A stretch of 42,742 bases of DNA from Selenomonadaceae bacterium (GCA_017470715.1 JAFUYE010000007.1:1-42742); one strand, 5' to 3'; counted from the stretch's first letter, positions 1 through 7,783 are shown. Translations and numbers: made by a program. The notes: generated by a model not told the origin, from the letters alone.

Positions 1-65
1 TCGCGGGCGGTCGGCATCAAATTCGTTTGGATAAAATTGCGGCTCTCGAAAAAAATAATCTGTGA
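1..65 (+). CDS. rpiB: Ribose-5-phosphate isomerase B, 3' end (partial)
   Basis: The window opens inside the last 20 codons of a gene (reading frame from base 3, TGA at 63-65). The residues AGGRHQIRLDKIAALEK match the C-terminal tail typical of RpiB, which interconverts ribose-5-phosphate and ribulose-5-phosphate in the cytoplasm. The call is helped by a second copy of the tail downstream (147-267), which shows about 20 more residues including GLAGEIVRAWMTTEF, also RpiB-like. The rest of the gene lies outside the window, so its integrity cannot be judged. Confidence 0.7.
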   Translation, partial: AGGRHQIRLDKIAALEKNNL

Positions 66-79
66 CTAAAAATTTTTGT

Positions 80-106
80 CCCGTCAACGTGGCGGGAATT
101 TTTTTT
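80..106 (+). terminator. Rho-independent terminator after rpiB
   Basis: Stem CCCGTC (80-85) pairs with GGCGGG (91-96) around a 5-base loop, with one G-U pair, followed by eight T (99-106). It begins 14 bases after the rpiB stop codon. Confidence 0.8.
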
Positions 107-146
107 CGCAGGATTTTAAAGCGTCACACAGAATTTCCCGTAGAAG

Positions 147-267
147 CGTTCTCGGTTACGGTTTGGCGGGCGAAATTGTTCGTGCATGGATGACGACTGA
201 ATTCGCGGGCGGTCGGCATCAAATTCGTTTGGATAAAATTGCGGCTCTCGAAAAAAATAATCTGTGA
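147..267 (+). pseudogene. Duplicated 3' fragment of rpiB
   Basis: About 39 codons encode an RpiB-like C-terminus (VLGYGLAGEIVRAWMTTEF then the same tail as at 1-65) and end at the same stop codon. There is no matching 5' part: upstream lies the copied intergenic sequence, so this is the second copy of a tandem duplication and not a working gene. An open frame does run into it from an ATG at 76, but those first residues are translated terminator sequence. Confidence 0.8.
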
Positions 268-281
268 CTAAAAATTTTTGT

Positions 282-308
282 CCCGTCAACGTGGCGGGAA
301 TTTTTTTT
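282..308 (+). terminator. Second copy of the rpiB terminator
   Basis: Exact copy of the hairpin and T tract at 80-106, shifted by 202 bases. pyrF begins 63 bases further on, so two identical terminators in series now insulate pyrF from rpiB. Confidence 0.8.
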
Positions 309-370
309 CGCAGGATTTTAAGTTCGTGCACAGAATTTCTCGTAGAAACTTTTTTTCGGAGGTGTTCAAT

Positions 371-1075
371 TTGGCTGACGAACGATTGATTGTCGCATTG
401 GATTTTCACACACTTGACGACGCGAAAAAACTTGTCGACGAGCTGGGTGACGACGTGAATTTTTACAAAGTCGGCATGGAACTTTTTTATTCGGTCGGTG
501 CGGAAATTATTCATTGGCTCAAGTCCCGCGACAAAAAAATTTTTCTGGATTTGAAACTTCACGACATACCCAACACCGTTGCGGGCGGCTTGTGTTCGCT
601 GATGAATTTGGGCGCGGATATTTTGAACGTGCACGCGTCGGGCGGTTTTACGATGATGAAAACTGCGGCTGAAAAATTGCACGAAGCTGCCGAAAGTCGC
701 GGCGTCAAATGTCCGAAATTAATCGCGATAACCGTTTTGACGAGCCTAAATCAATTAGAATGGTGCGGCGCGCTGAAAATTTCAGATCAAGTTGCGAACT
801 TCGCCAAACTTGCCAAAGACGCGGGACTTGACGGAGTTGTTGCCTCACCGCAGGAAGCAAAATTGATTCGCGAGACTTGCGGCGAAAAATTTTTGATTGT
901 AACGCCGGGCGTGAGACCTGCCGGCTCAAACGTCGACGACCAAAGCCGAATTGCGACACCTGCGGCGGCACTTCAAAACGGCGCGACACATTTGGTTATC
1001 GGGCGTCCGATTCGTGCGGCACAAAATCCGCGTGAGGCAGCGTTGAAAATTCTTGACGAAATCAACGGATTATAA
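371..1075 (+). CDS. pyrF: Orotidine 5'-phosphate decarboxylase
   Basis: PyrF converts OMP to UMP, the last step of de novo pyrimidine synthesis, in the cytoplasm. The 234-residue product has the usual length. It shows the N-terminal LIVALDF strand, the catalytic DLKLHDIPNTV motif (Asp60, Lys62, Asp65), and the C-terminal phosphate-binding VTPGVRP and LVIGRPI segments. I chose the TTG at 371 because GGAGGT at 359-364 is correctly spaced and the family N-terminus begins there. An ATG at 278 in the same frame would add 31 residues that are only translated terminator sequence. pyrE follows after an inserted homing endonuclease gene, so pyrF and pyrE remain co-directional. Confidence 0.95.
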   Translation: MADERLIVALDFHTLDDAKKLVDELGDDVNFYKVGMELFYSVGAEIIHWLKSRDKKIFLDLKLHDIPNTVAGGLCSLMNLGADILNVHASGGFTMMKTAAEKLHEAAESRGVKCPKLIAITVLTSLNQLEWCGALKISDQVANFAKLAKDAGLDGVVASPQEAKLIRETCGEKFLIVTPGVRPAGSNVDDQSRIATPAAALQNGATHLVIGRPIRAAQNPREAALKILDEINGL

Positions 1076-1078
1076 AAT

Positions 1079-1357
1079 ATGGACGAATCTTGGGAAACCG
1101 GCGGAATTTATATGCTCATATGCCGTGCCAATGGCAAAAGATACATCGGGAAATCCAACAATATCAAACGGCGGCTGAATGAGCATAGACTCGGAAAAAG
1201 TTTTGCGCCCGTAATATGTAAAGCCATTGCGAAATACGGCTGGGACGAGTTCGATAAAGTTGTCTTGGAATTTTGCCCTGTTGAAGAGCTTGATGAAAAA
1301 GAAATTGACTATATCGCCAAACTCAAGCCGGAATATAATTCTTCAAAAAGCCTATAA
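1079..1357 (+). CDS. GIY-YIG homing endonuclease, N-terminal nuclease part
   Basis: This 92-residue product is a GIY-YIG nuclease domain: GIY at residues 9-11, YIG at 22-24, arginines at 31-32, a glutamate at position 75 and an Asn at 87, matching the catalytic layout known from phage-type homing enzymes such as I-TevI. It starts three bases after the pyrF stop codon, without a strong ribosome binding site, so translation probably depends on coupling with pyrF. It stops early at 1355-1357. The DNA-binding half (NUMOD repeats) continues immediately in the -1 frame from the run of five A at 1345-1349, so the gene is either frameshifted, produced by -1 slippage, or affected by a sequence error. 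There is no sign of an intron; pyrF and pyrE flank it intact. Confidence 0.85.
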   Translation: MDESWETGGIYMLICRANGKRYIGKSNNIKRRLNEHRLGKSFAPVICKAIAKYGWDEFDKVVLEFCPVEELDEKEIDYIAKLKPEYNSSKSL

Positions 1358-1788
1358 TTTGCATTGACACCGGCGAAATTTTTGATTCGGTGAAAAGTGC
1401 CGCCTCAAGCGTTGGCGTTTCGCGTTCTTGCGTTTCAATGGCTTTGAGTGGAAGTATAAAAACGGCGGGCGGTTATCACTGGGCTTATTTGAATCCCGAT
1501 GATAAAGTTTCTGAGAAAACCAGCAAAAACTTGGGGCGCGCCACTCGCGGCAAAAAACAGAGCGCGGAACAAATTGAAAAGCGCGTTGCTCATTTTAAAG
1601 GAAAACCGCACGAAAACTACAACAGCTACAAGCCGGTAGTTTGTGTTGAAACTGGAAGAATTTTTGCTTCGATTAAAATCGCCGCTGAATCCGTTGGAGT
1701 CCATCAGAGTTTAATCTCAAAAGTTCTGCACGGCAAGAAAAAGACGGCGGGCGGCTATCATTGGAAATTTACTAAGGAGGTCTTTTAC
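1358..1788 (+). pseudogene. NUMOD DNA-binding half of the homing endonuclease, out of frame
   Basis: In the -1 frame relative to 1079-1357, translation gives two NUMOD1-like repeats, each ending in TAGGYHW (near 1490 and 1765), with a NUMOD3-like GRATRGKKQSAEQIEK segment between them. This is the DNA-contacting tail that normally follows a GIY-YIG domain. The first recognisable residues (KPIICIDTGEIF) lie upstream of any start codon in this frame, so the segment is the broken-off rest of the gene before it. It has no stop codon of its own and runs in frame into pyrE at 1789. A GTG at 1390 could start a shorter NUMOD-PyrE fusion, but no ribosome binding site precedes it. Confidence 0.75.
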
Positions 1789-2367
1789 ATGACTGAAAAA
1801 GAAGTTTACGATTTACTTGTCGAGACGGGCGCGATTATGAACGGGCATTTCTTGTTGACATCTTCCCTTCATTCACCGCATTACGTCGAAAAATTTAACG
1901 TCCTGCAACATCCCGAAATGACCGAAAAACTTTGTCGGGCAATGGCGGAACACTTCAAAGACGCGCAGATTGAAACCGTCGTCGGTCCCGTGACCGGCGG
2001 AATTATTTTGGCGCACGAAACCGGCAAAGCTTTGGGCACGCGGGCGATTTTCACCGAGCGCGTTGATGGCGTGATGACTTTCCGTCGCGGATTCAGCCTG
2101 CACGAAGGCGAACGCGTTTTGATTGTCGAGGACATTGTTACAACGGGCGGGTCGATTCGCGAAGTTATCGACGTGGTGAAAAAATTCGGCGGCGTACCTG
2201 TGGCAGTGTCAATGCTGGTCGACAGGTCGGGCGGCAAGGCGACATTCGACGACGTGCCGAGTTTCGCGCTGTTGCACATGAACGTTGAAACTTATCAGCC
2301 CGAAGATTGTCCGCTGTGCAAAGAAAATGTTCCGCTGACGAAACGCGGTTCCACGGGCAAAAAATAA
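1789..2367 (+). CDS. pyrE: Orotate phosphoribosyltransferase
   Basis: PyrE joins orotate to PRPP to form OMP, the substrate of PyrF encoded upstream. The 192-residue product has the PRPP-binding motif VLIVEDIVTTGGS in its second half and a C-terminal CPLCKENVPL segment seen in the longer Firmicute/Thermus-type enzymes. The ATG at 1789 is preceded by a strong AAGGAGG (1774-1780). The same frame is open for at least 430 bases upstream through the NUMOD segment, with no stop between, so an N-terminally extended fusion is possible in principle. The stop codon overlaps the recN start by one base (TAATG). Confidence 0.95.
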   Translation: MTEKEVYDLLVETGAIMNGHFLLTSSLHSPHYVEKFNVLQHPEMTEKLCRAMAEHFKDAQIETVVGPVTGGIILAHETGKALGTRAIFTERVDGVMTFRRGFSLHEGERVLIVEDIVTTGGSIREVIDVVKKFGGVPVAVSMLVDRSGGKATFDDVPSFALLHMNVETYQPEDCPLCKENVPLTKRGSTGKK

Positions 2368-3995
2368 TGCTCAAAAGTTTAACGGTTGAAAATTTTGCCC
2401 TGCTTGAAAATGTCACGGTCGAATTCGGCGACGGGCTGAATATTTTGACGGGCGAAACGGGCGCGGGCAAATCGATTTTGATTGACGCGTTGGGCGCGGC
2501 GGTCGGCAACCGAATCACTTCAAGCCAAATTCGCAAGGGCACGGATTTTCTGCGCGTCACGGCAACTTTTTCGTCGGGCGGGAAAAATTTTGTCGTCGAA
2601 CGAAAAATTTCACGCACGGGCAAAAATTCAATCACGCTTGACGGAACGGCGATAACTCTTGCACGGCTGAAAAAATTCGGAGCGGAAATTTTGGACGTGC
2701 ACGGGCAAAATCAAAACTTGGAACTCCTGCGCGACGAAAAAATTTATGCGCTCATCGACGACGAAAAAATTCTGTCGGAACTGGAAAATTTTTCCGAGCT
2801 GTATCGTGCATTGACTTCAAAAAATCGTGCGTTGGACAAAAAACTTTCTGCACGGGCGGAAAATATTCAGCGGCTGGAATTTTTGCGTTGGCAGGCGAAG
2901 GAAATTTCTTCGGCGCATTTGAAACCGAACGAGGACGAAAAAATTGACGCGGAAATTCGCAAGTTGGCGCACGCCGAAAAAATCGCCGAGAACGTTCAAA
3001 AATCCGTGCAACTTTTGAGCGACGGCGACCGAGACATTTTGACGGCACTGGCACGCGTCATGAAAAATTTGAGCGACGCGGCACGTTTCGATAACAAATT
3101 GGATTCTGCGCGGCAACTTTTGGAGCAGGCGGAAATTTTTCTGCGCGAGGCAACGGACGAAATTCGCGATTACGGCGAGGCTGTGGATTTTTCGCCCGAA
3201 CGACTTGACGAACTTCATGCGCGGGCGGACGTGATTTTTAAACTCAAACAAAAATACGGCGCGTCGGTCAACGAAATTTTGTCGCGGCTGTCGAATATTC
3301 GCGAAGAAATTGCGGGCGTCGAAAATTTTGATTCGGACGTTGCGGAGTTGCAACAAAAAATTTCCGAACTTGAACGGGCGGCGAAAATTTCTGCGGAAAA
3401 ACTTTTGCAACTGCGTCGAACGTCGGCAAAAATTTTAAGCACCGTCGTCGAACAAAAAATTCGCAAGCTGGGCATGGAGCGCGCACAATTTGAAATCGTC
3501 GTAAATCCGTCGGAAAAACTTTCATCACGCGGCGGCGACACGGCTGACGTACTTTTTTGCGCGAACGTCGGCGAAGAAAAATTTTCGCTGTCGAAAGTCG
3601 TTTCGGGCGGCGAACTGTCACGAATTGCCTTGGCGTTGAAAGCTGTCGCGGCTGACGATTCGGCGTCAACTTTGGTTTTCGACGAAATCGACACCGGTAT
3701 CGGCGGCGTCACGGCAAAAACCGTTGCGGAGTGTATTTCCGAAATTTCGCGTCGTCGACAAGTTTTGTGCATAACTCATCTTGCGCAAATTGCGAGTTTG
3801 GCGGATATTCACCTGCGAATCACGAAATCGGAAGTCAACGGGCGCACGGTCACCAAAGTCAAGCGGCTTGACGAAACTGAACGCGTCGCAGAAATTTCGC
3901 GTATGGCTTCCGGCAAAGAATCAACGGCATCAATCAAAAATGCCCGCGAAATGCTCACTTCCGCCAAAATATTCAAACGTCAACTTCTTGCTTAA
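2367..3995 (+). CDS. recN: DNA repair protein RecN
   Basis: RecN is an SMC-like ATPase acting early in double-strand-break repair. The 542-residue product has Walker A GETGAGKS at residues 29-36, an ABC signature VSGGELSRIALALK near 411-424, and Walker B LVFDEIDTGIGG near 436. A long charged helical region between them fits the expected coiled coil. Length is slightly below the usual 550-570. The ATG at 2367 overlaps the pyrE stop codon by one base, so translation is coupled. An upstream ATG at 2307 in the same frame lies inside pyrE and would add 20 unrelated residues. Confidence 0.95.
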   Translation: MLKSLTVENFALLENVTVEFGDGLNILTGETGAGKSILIDALGAAVGNRITSSQIRKGTDFLRVTATFSSGGKNFVVERKISRTGKNSITLDGTAITLARLKKFGAEILDVHGQNQNLELLRDEKIYALIDDEKILSELENFSELYRALTSKNRALDKKLSARAENIQRLEFLRWQAKEISSAHLKPNEDEKIDAEIRKLAHAEKIAENVQKSVQLLSDGDRDILTALARVMKNLSDAARFDNKLDSARQLLEQAEIFLREATDEIRDYGEAVDFSPERLDELHARADVIFKLKQKYGASVNEILSRLSNIREEIAGVENFDSDVAELQQKISELERAAKISAEKLLQLRRTSAKILSTVVEQKIRKLGMERAQFEIVVNPSEKLSSRGGDTADVLFCANVGEEKFSLSKVVSGGELSRIALALKAVAADDSASTLVFDEIDTGIGGVTAKTVAECISEISRRRQVLCITHLAQIASLADIHLRITKSEVNGRTVTKVKRLDETERVAEISRMASGKESTASIKNAREMLTSAKIFKRQLLA

Positions 3996-4016
3996 GCCGT
4001 GCCAATGCATTAAAAT
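3988..4016 (+). promoter_or_regulatory. Putative sigma-70 promoter for the 4045 unit
   Basis: TTGCTT (3988-3993) and TAAAAT (4011-4016) are separated by 17 bases. The -35 box overlaps the end of recN, and the gene at 4045 starts 29 bases after the -10 box. Confidence 0.55.
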
Positions 4017-4044
4017 ATTCCAAAAAATTTCGGAGGTATCGTCA

Positions 4045-5025
4045 ATGAACGTGGCAATAATCGGCGCGGGTTTCATAGCGACAAAAATGGCACGGACAAT
4101 CGCCGCACTCGACGAAACGGAAAGTTACGCGATAGCCTCACGAAATATCGACAAAGCACGGGCGTTCGCGGACAAGTTCGGCGTTCAAAAAGCTTACGGC
4201 TCCTACGACGAAATGTTGTCGGATGACGCGATTGATTTGGTTTATGTCGCGTTGCCGCATTCGCATCATCACGAGTGGACGATTAAAGCACTTCAAGCCG
4301 GCAAACACGTTCTTTGCGAAAAGCCGCTTGCAGTCAACGCCGCTCAAGCTCAAGAAATGATTTCACTTGCCGAATCGAAAAATCTTTTGCTTGCCGAGGC
4401 AATCTGGACGCGTTATCTGCCGTCAGCGAAAATTATTTCAGACATCATTTCAAGCGGCGAAATTGGCGAACCGTTGACGATTTCAGCGAACGTCGGCGAT
4501 TGCAACTTCACGAACGAACGCTTGACCAATCCGAAACTTGCGGGCGGATGTCTGCTTGACTTGACGGTTTACGCGCTGAATTTTTCCGCAATGATTTTCG
4601 GCAACAAAGTCAAACGAATTGCCGCGTCGATGATTCCGACTTCCACGGGCGTCGACGGACAAAACAACATCTTGCTTGAATACGCGGGCGGCAAAATGGC
4701 AAATATTTTCGCGACGATTTACACCGTGACCGACAGAAGCGGCTTTGTTTACGGGCGCGAAGGTTTTATTCAAGCGCACGACATTTTCAATCCCGAAAAA
4801 ATTACTCTCTGCGGCGTGAACGGTTACAAACATTACGTTAAGCGGGAAATTTCCGTGCCCGCGCAGATTACCGGCTTTGAATATGAATTGCTTGCCTGCC
4901 GAAAAGCCATTGCGGACGGTAAAACCGAGTGCCCCGAAATGCCTCACGCCGAAAGTTTGGCGATTATGCGTCAAGCGGACGAGATTCGTAAACAATTCGG
5001 CATCGTCTACCCGTTTGAAAGGTGA
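4045..5025 (+). CDS. Gfo/Idh/MocA family oxidoreductase
   Basis: This 326-residue cytoplasmic protein has an N-terminal Rossmann fold with GAGFIATKMA at residues 7-16, a DLVYVALPHSHHHE segment, and the family EKP motif at 92-94 (CEKPLAVN), followed by the C-terminal beta-sheet substrate domain. Such enzymes oxidise or reduce sugars, inositols or related carbonyls with NAD(P). The closest recognised style is the dihydrodiol-dehydrogenase-like subgroup, but the substrate cannot be read from the sequence. The ATG at 4045 has GGAGGT at 4032-4037. The open frame extends upstream into recN without a sensible start. Twelve bases separate its stop from the next possible start at 5038. Confidence 0.85.
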   Translation: MNVAIIGAGFIATKMARTIAALDETESYAIASRNIDKARAFADKFGVQKAYGSYDEMLSDDAIDLVYVALPHSHHHEWTIKALQAGKHVLCEKPLAVNAAQAQEMISLAESKNLLLAEAIWTRYLPSAKIISDIISSGEIGEPLTISANVGDCNFTNERLTNPKLAGGCLLDLTVYALNFSAMIFGNKVKRIAASMIPTSTGVDGQNNILLEYAGGKMANIFATIYTVTDRSGFVYGREGFIQAHDIFNPEKITLCGVNGYKHYVKREISVPAQITGFEYELLACRKAIADGKTECPEMPHAESLAIMRQADEIRKQFGIVYPFER

Positions 5026-5037
5026 TTCGGATTTTTC

Positions 5038-5106
5038 ATGAGCACGATTTTTGATAAAGTCGAGATTAAACGGAACTGCGACGATTTTTTTCGCTGTACG
5101 ACGTAA
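5038..5106 (+). other. Probable N-terminal piece of the HD-domain gene, separated by a frame break
   Basis: An ATG at 5038 with AAGGTG upstream opens a 22-codon frame that stops at 5104-5106. At the run of seven T (5085-5091) a -1 step joins it to the HD-protein frame, giving a continuous N-terminus in which the residues after DDFF read SLYDVTKARTYDMC. The downstream ATG at 5127 lacks a ribosome binding site, so the true gene probably begins here and was broken by loss of one T, or is read by slippage. Confidence 0.6.
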
Positions 5107-5126
5107 CGAAAGCCCGCACTTACGAC

Positions 5127-5834
5127 ATGTGCAAGGCGAAATTGATTCACACCAACGCGGTTGCGGCGAATTGCATTCACATAGCGCAATATTTGGGCTT
5201 GAACGAATACGATTGCGATTTGGCATGGGTTATCGGCGAGCTACATGATTTTGCGCGTTTCGGTCAAGCGGTCGTCACGCAAACTTTTCGCGACTCCGAC
5301 AGGTACAATCATGCGAAATTCGGGGCGCGATTGCTTTTCAAGCACGGCATGATTGAAGACATAATTTCCAACAGCGACGAAATTTGCGACGAGGATAAGC
5401 GCGTTATGGAGCGGGCGATTTATCATCACAGCGATTTGAAATTGCCCGACGACTTGACCGAGCGCGAACGTTTGTTTTGCGAAATTATTCGTGAGGCAGA
5501 TCAGATTGACATTTTCCGCACGATTGCGACGAGTGGTTGGGAAACTATTTACGGGCACGGGCGCGACGAAATTCTTGCAACCGACATTTCCGACGCGATT
5601 CTTGCGGCATTTCCCAAACATGAATTGGCGGACTATTCCAAACGAGTGACGCTTGCCGATTATCATCTTGCACATATCGCGCTTTGTTTCGGGCTTAAAT
5701 CGGTTGCGGCAAAAAGGCGGGCGATTGAGCAAGGTTATTTGCAACAACTTATGGACATCGAATTTTACGATTCAACCGTGCAGGAAAAATATCTTCGGGC
5801 GAAAAGTTGCGTTGAAGAATTTTTACAGCTTTAA
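5127..5834 (+). CDS. HD-domain phosphohydrolase-like protein
   Basis: The 235 residues readable from the ATG at 5127 carry an HD metal-binding signature (GELHDFARFGQ, His40-Asp41), further histidines in AIYHHSDLK, and an READQIDIFR segment, as in metal-dependent phosphohydrolases acting on nucleotides or phosphoesters. The substrate is unknown. This start has no good ribosome binding site. The more plausible start is at 5038, reached through a -1 step at the T7 run 5085-5091, which would add about 29 residues. The next gene starts 18 bases after the stop. Confidence 0.75.
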   Translation: MCKAKLIHTNAVAANCIHIAQYLGLNEYDCDLAWVIGELHDFARFGQAVVTQTFRDSDRYNHAKFGARLLFKHGMIEDIISNSDEICDEDKRVMERAIYHHSDLKLPDDLTERERLFCEIIREADQIDIFRTIATSGWETIYGHGRDEILATDISDAILAAFPKHELADYSKRVTLADYHLAHIALCFGLKSVAAKRRAIEQGYLQQLMDIEFYDSTVQEKYLRAKSCVEEFLQL

Positions 5835-5852
5835 ACTTCGGGAGGTGATTTC

Positions 5853-6710
5853 GTGGACGTGATTGCATTGGTCGGACCGAGCGGCACCGGCAAAAGTCAT
5901 CGCGCTTTACAAGTCGCACGCGAACACGAAGCCGACGCCATTATCGACGACGGGATTTTGATTAAGGACGGACACATTATCGCCGGTGAATCAGCCAAGA
6001 CCGAAAAAAGTCGAATCATGGCAGTCAGGCGCGCAATTTTCGTTTTGCCGGGACACGCCGAAGAAGTTCGCGCCGCCATAAAAAGAATTCAGCCGCACAG
6101 AATTTTGGTTATCGGCACGTCCGAAAACATGGTACACAAAATCGCCAAGACGCTGTGCCTGCCGTCAATTCAATTAATCGTGCGCATTGAAGACATTGCG
6201 TCGCGTTCGGAAATCGCCGAAGCGCAATTCCACCGCCTGCGGGAAGGCAAACACATTATCCCCGTGCCAACAATCGAACTCAAGCCGCATTTTTCGGGCT
6301 ATCTCATCAATCCGTTGCAGTCAATCTTTAAAAAGTCGAACATTCGGCGGCGCAAACTCGGCGAAAAATCAATCGTGCGTCCCGTGTTCAGCTACTACGG
6401 AAAATTAATCATTGACGACAAAGTTGTTTATCGGATTGTCGAACGGCTTCTCAAAGCACGAGAATTCATCAAAGTTTTGAAGAGCATCACGGTTCAGCAC
6501 CTGTTCAAAGGCGAAGAAGATCGCGGCTTGAAAATTTCCTGCGAAGTCGTTTTGGGTTACGGCAGCCACATTCCGACGCTCGTTCGGCAAACGCAAAGCA
6601 ACATTCGCGAGGCGGTCGAATTCACGACGGGGCTGATTGTTCACGCGGTTGACATCAGCATTCGTGCCTTGTATGTCGGCGGTGTGGAGCCGAAACGAAA
6701 ACTTTTGTAA
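5853..6710 (+). CDS. P-loop ATPase with C-terminal Asp23/Gls24-like domain
   Basis: The 285-residue product starts with a Walker A motif GPSGTGKS (residues 8-15) followed by an IIDDGILIKDG segment, like small kinase or adenylate-type P-loop proteins. The last 80 residues (from about 205) resemble the Asp23/alkaline-shock family, with SCEVVLGYGSHIPTLVRQ and TGLIVHAVDISI. Asp23-like domains are known from cell-envelope stress proteins in Firmicutes. The combination suggests a regulatory or envelope-stress role, but no specific function is assigned. The GTG at 5853 has GGAGGTGAT at 5841-5849. A bidirectional terminator follows directly. Confidence 0.7.
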   Translation: MDVIALVGPSGTGKSHRALQVAREHEADAIIDDGILIKDGHIIAGESAKTEKSRIMAVRRAIFVLPGHAEEVRAAIKRIQPHRILVIGTSENMVHKIAKTLCLPSIQLIVRIEDIASRSEIAEAQFHRLREGKHIIPVPTIELKPHFSGYLINPLQSIFKKSNIRRRKLGEKSIVRPVFSYYGKLIIDDKVVYRIVERLLKAREFIKVLKSITVQHLFKGEEDRGLKISCEVVLGYGSHIPTLVRQTQSNIREAVEFTTGLIVHAVDISIRALYVGGVEPKRKLL

Positions 6711-6719
6711 AAAAATTAT

Positions 6720-6746
6720 CCCCTGCGAAACTGCGGGGGATTTTTT
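6720..6746 (+). terminator. Bidirectional rho-independent terminator
   Basis: CCCCTGC (6720-6726) pairs with GCGGGGG (6733-6739) around GAAACT, followed by six T. The complementary strand carries an A/T-rich tract on the other side, so it can also end the minus-strand RTX gene (6805-7707). Confidence 0.8.
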
Positions 6747-6804
6747 CTTTGCGTTAATGTAACTGTTGTCGGTAACGGAAAAATTTTTTTCCGTGAAAAA
6801 ATTT

Positions 6805-7707
6805 TCAGCTTTGTTGCCAAGAATCCGTTGTGCGATTGTAAACGTAACTTTCGCCGCTCGCCAATTTGAACGTCGGTGAAACATTTCCCGTCGAGGCAAT
6901 CTGCGCGACTTCACCCGTGTTGAAAGTAATTGCGATTGAGTTTTCGCCGGCGGAAGTCGAAACAATGTCGCTCAACGTGGCGTCGTACAGGTGAATGGTG
7001 TCGTTTGGGTCCGTGTCCAAAACAAGGTCGTTGCCGTCGCTTTTGCTGACGAAAATATTATCCGCCTGCGCCGTGCCGAAATGTTGATTCGCGTTGCCCC
7101 AAAGGTCGTCGGTCGCCGTGTCGTAGCCGTAATCGGGAATGCCCAAAACAGCTTTGTAATTGCTGATGAGTTCTTTAAAAGCGTCGTAAGACTCATCGTA
7201 GGTAAACAAGTTGATGCCCGCGCCGCCGTTTTGAATGTAAACCGAACCGCCGTAAATATTTGAAAGTAAAACGTCCGTGCCGACAACTTGAATTGACCAG
7301 TTGGAATACGAGCTGTAGCTGAAGATGACATCGTAAGGCTTGTAATTCAAAATTATGTCGTTGCCGCACGAACTTGCAATCTCGAAGACATCGACGCCGT
7401 CACCGCTGATAAAAATGTCATCTGCTCCGTCGAACGAGGCACCGTCGATAGTTGCCATGCCGTAACCGTAATCCGCGATTAAGTCGGAACCGTCACCACC
7501 GTACAAATCGACATCATATCCGTTTGCGGCATAGCTGACGAGAGTATCGTTGCCCGCTCTGCCACGGAGCCAGCCGGCGTTTGAGGCGTTGACCAGATAG
7601 TCATTGCCGTCTTCGCCGTAGACCAATGCGCCTTCAACGTAGTTGACGATAAAGTCATCGCCTGCCGTGCCGTCGACGAACGTTGAGGTTGTGTTGTAAA
7701 TCTCCAT
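6805..7707 (-). CDS. RTX-like calcium-binding repeat protein (short paralogue)
   Basis: The 300-residue acidic product has several glycine/aspartate nonapeptide-like repeats in its first 130 residues (GTAGDDFIVNY, YGEDGNDYLVN, GRAGNDTLVSY, YGGDGSDLIADYG), the pattern of calcium-binding beta-rolls. It has no signal peptide, consistent with the type I secretion known for RTX proteins. Start at 7707 is chosen because AGGAGGAAAG lies at 7720-7711. Both ends resemble the neighbour at 7784-9541: MEIYNTT at the start, and a C-terminus containing ATLSDIVS and SGESYVYNRTTDSWQ. No type I transporter genes are in the window. A surface or secreted role is inferred. Confidence 0.75.
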   Translation of the reverse strand: MEIYNTTSTFVDGTAGDDFIVNYVEGALVYGEDGNDYLVNASNAGWLRGRAGNDTLVSYAANGYDVDLYGGDGSDLIADYGYGMATIDGASFDGADDIFISGDGVDVFEIASSCGNDIILNYKPYDVIFSYSSYSNWSIQVVGTDVLLSNIYGGSVYIQNGGAGINLFTYDESYDAFKELISNYKAVLGIPDYGYDTATDDLWGNANQHFGTAQADNIFVSKSDGNDLVLDTDPNDTIHLYDATLSDIVSTSAGENSIAITFNTGEVAQIASTGNVSPTFKLASGESYVYNRTTDSWQQS

Positions 7708-7740
7708 AAACTTTCCTCCTTTGATAGACGAAAAAAACAT

Positions 7741-7768
7741 TTAACAAATCCCCGCCGCGTTGACGGAG
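7741..7768 (-). terminator. Weak terminator between the two RTX-like genes
   Basis: On the minus strand CTCCGTC pairs with GGCGGGG (two G-U pairs) around AACGC, followed by ATTTGTTAA. It lies just past the stop of the larger RTX-like gene, so the short paralogue may receive only read-through transcripts. Confidence 0.5.
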
Positions 7769-7783
7769 ATTTTTGTTGTCGAT

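Larger units (their letters stand above)
1..347 (+). repeat. Tandem duplication with 202 bp period
   Basis: Bases 1-119 are identical to 203-321, and similarity continues with a few mismatches to about 145/347. The unit contains the rpiB 3' end, its stop codon, a rho-independent terminator and a short AT-rich stretch. The junction (about 141-147) and the right edge (about 343-349) share a short GTAGAA microhomology, which would fit slippage or unequal recombination. The left edge of the first copy lies before the window. Confidence 0.9.

Noticed and set aside
76..267. Open frame from an ATG in the first terminator through the rpiB fragment
   Set aside because: Its first 20 or so residues are translated terminator and spacer, and the rest is a duplicated rpiB tail; no ribosome binding site.
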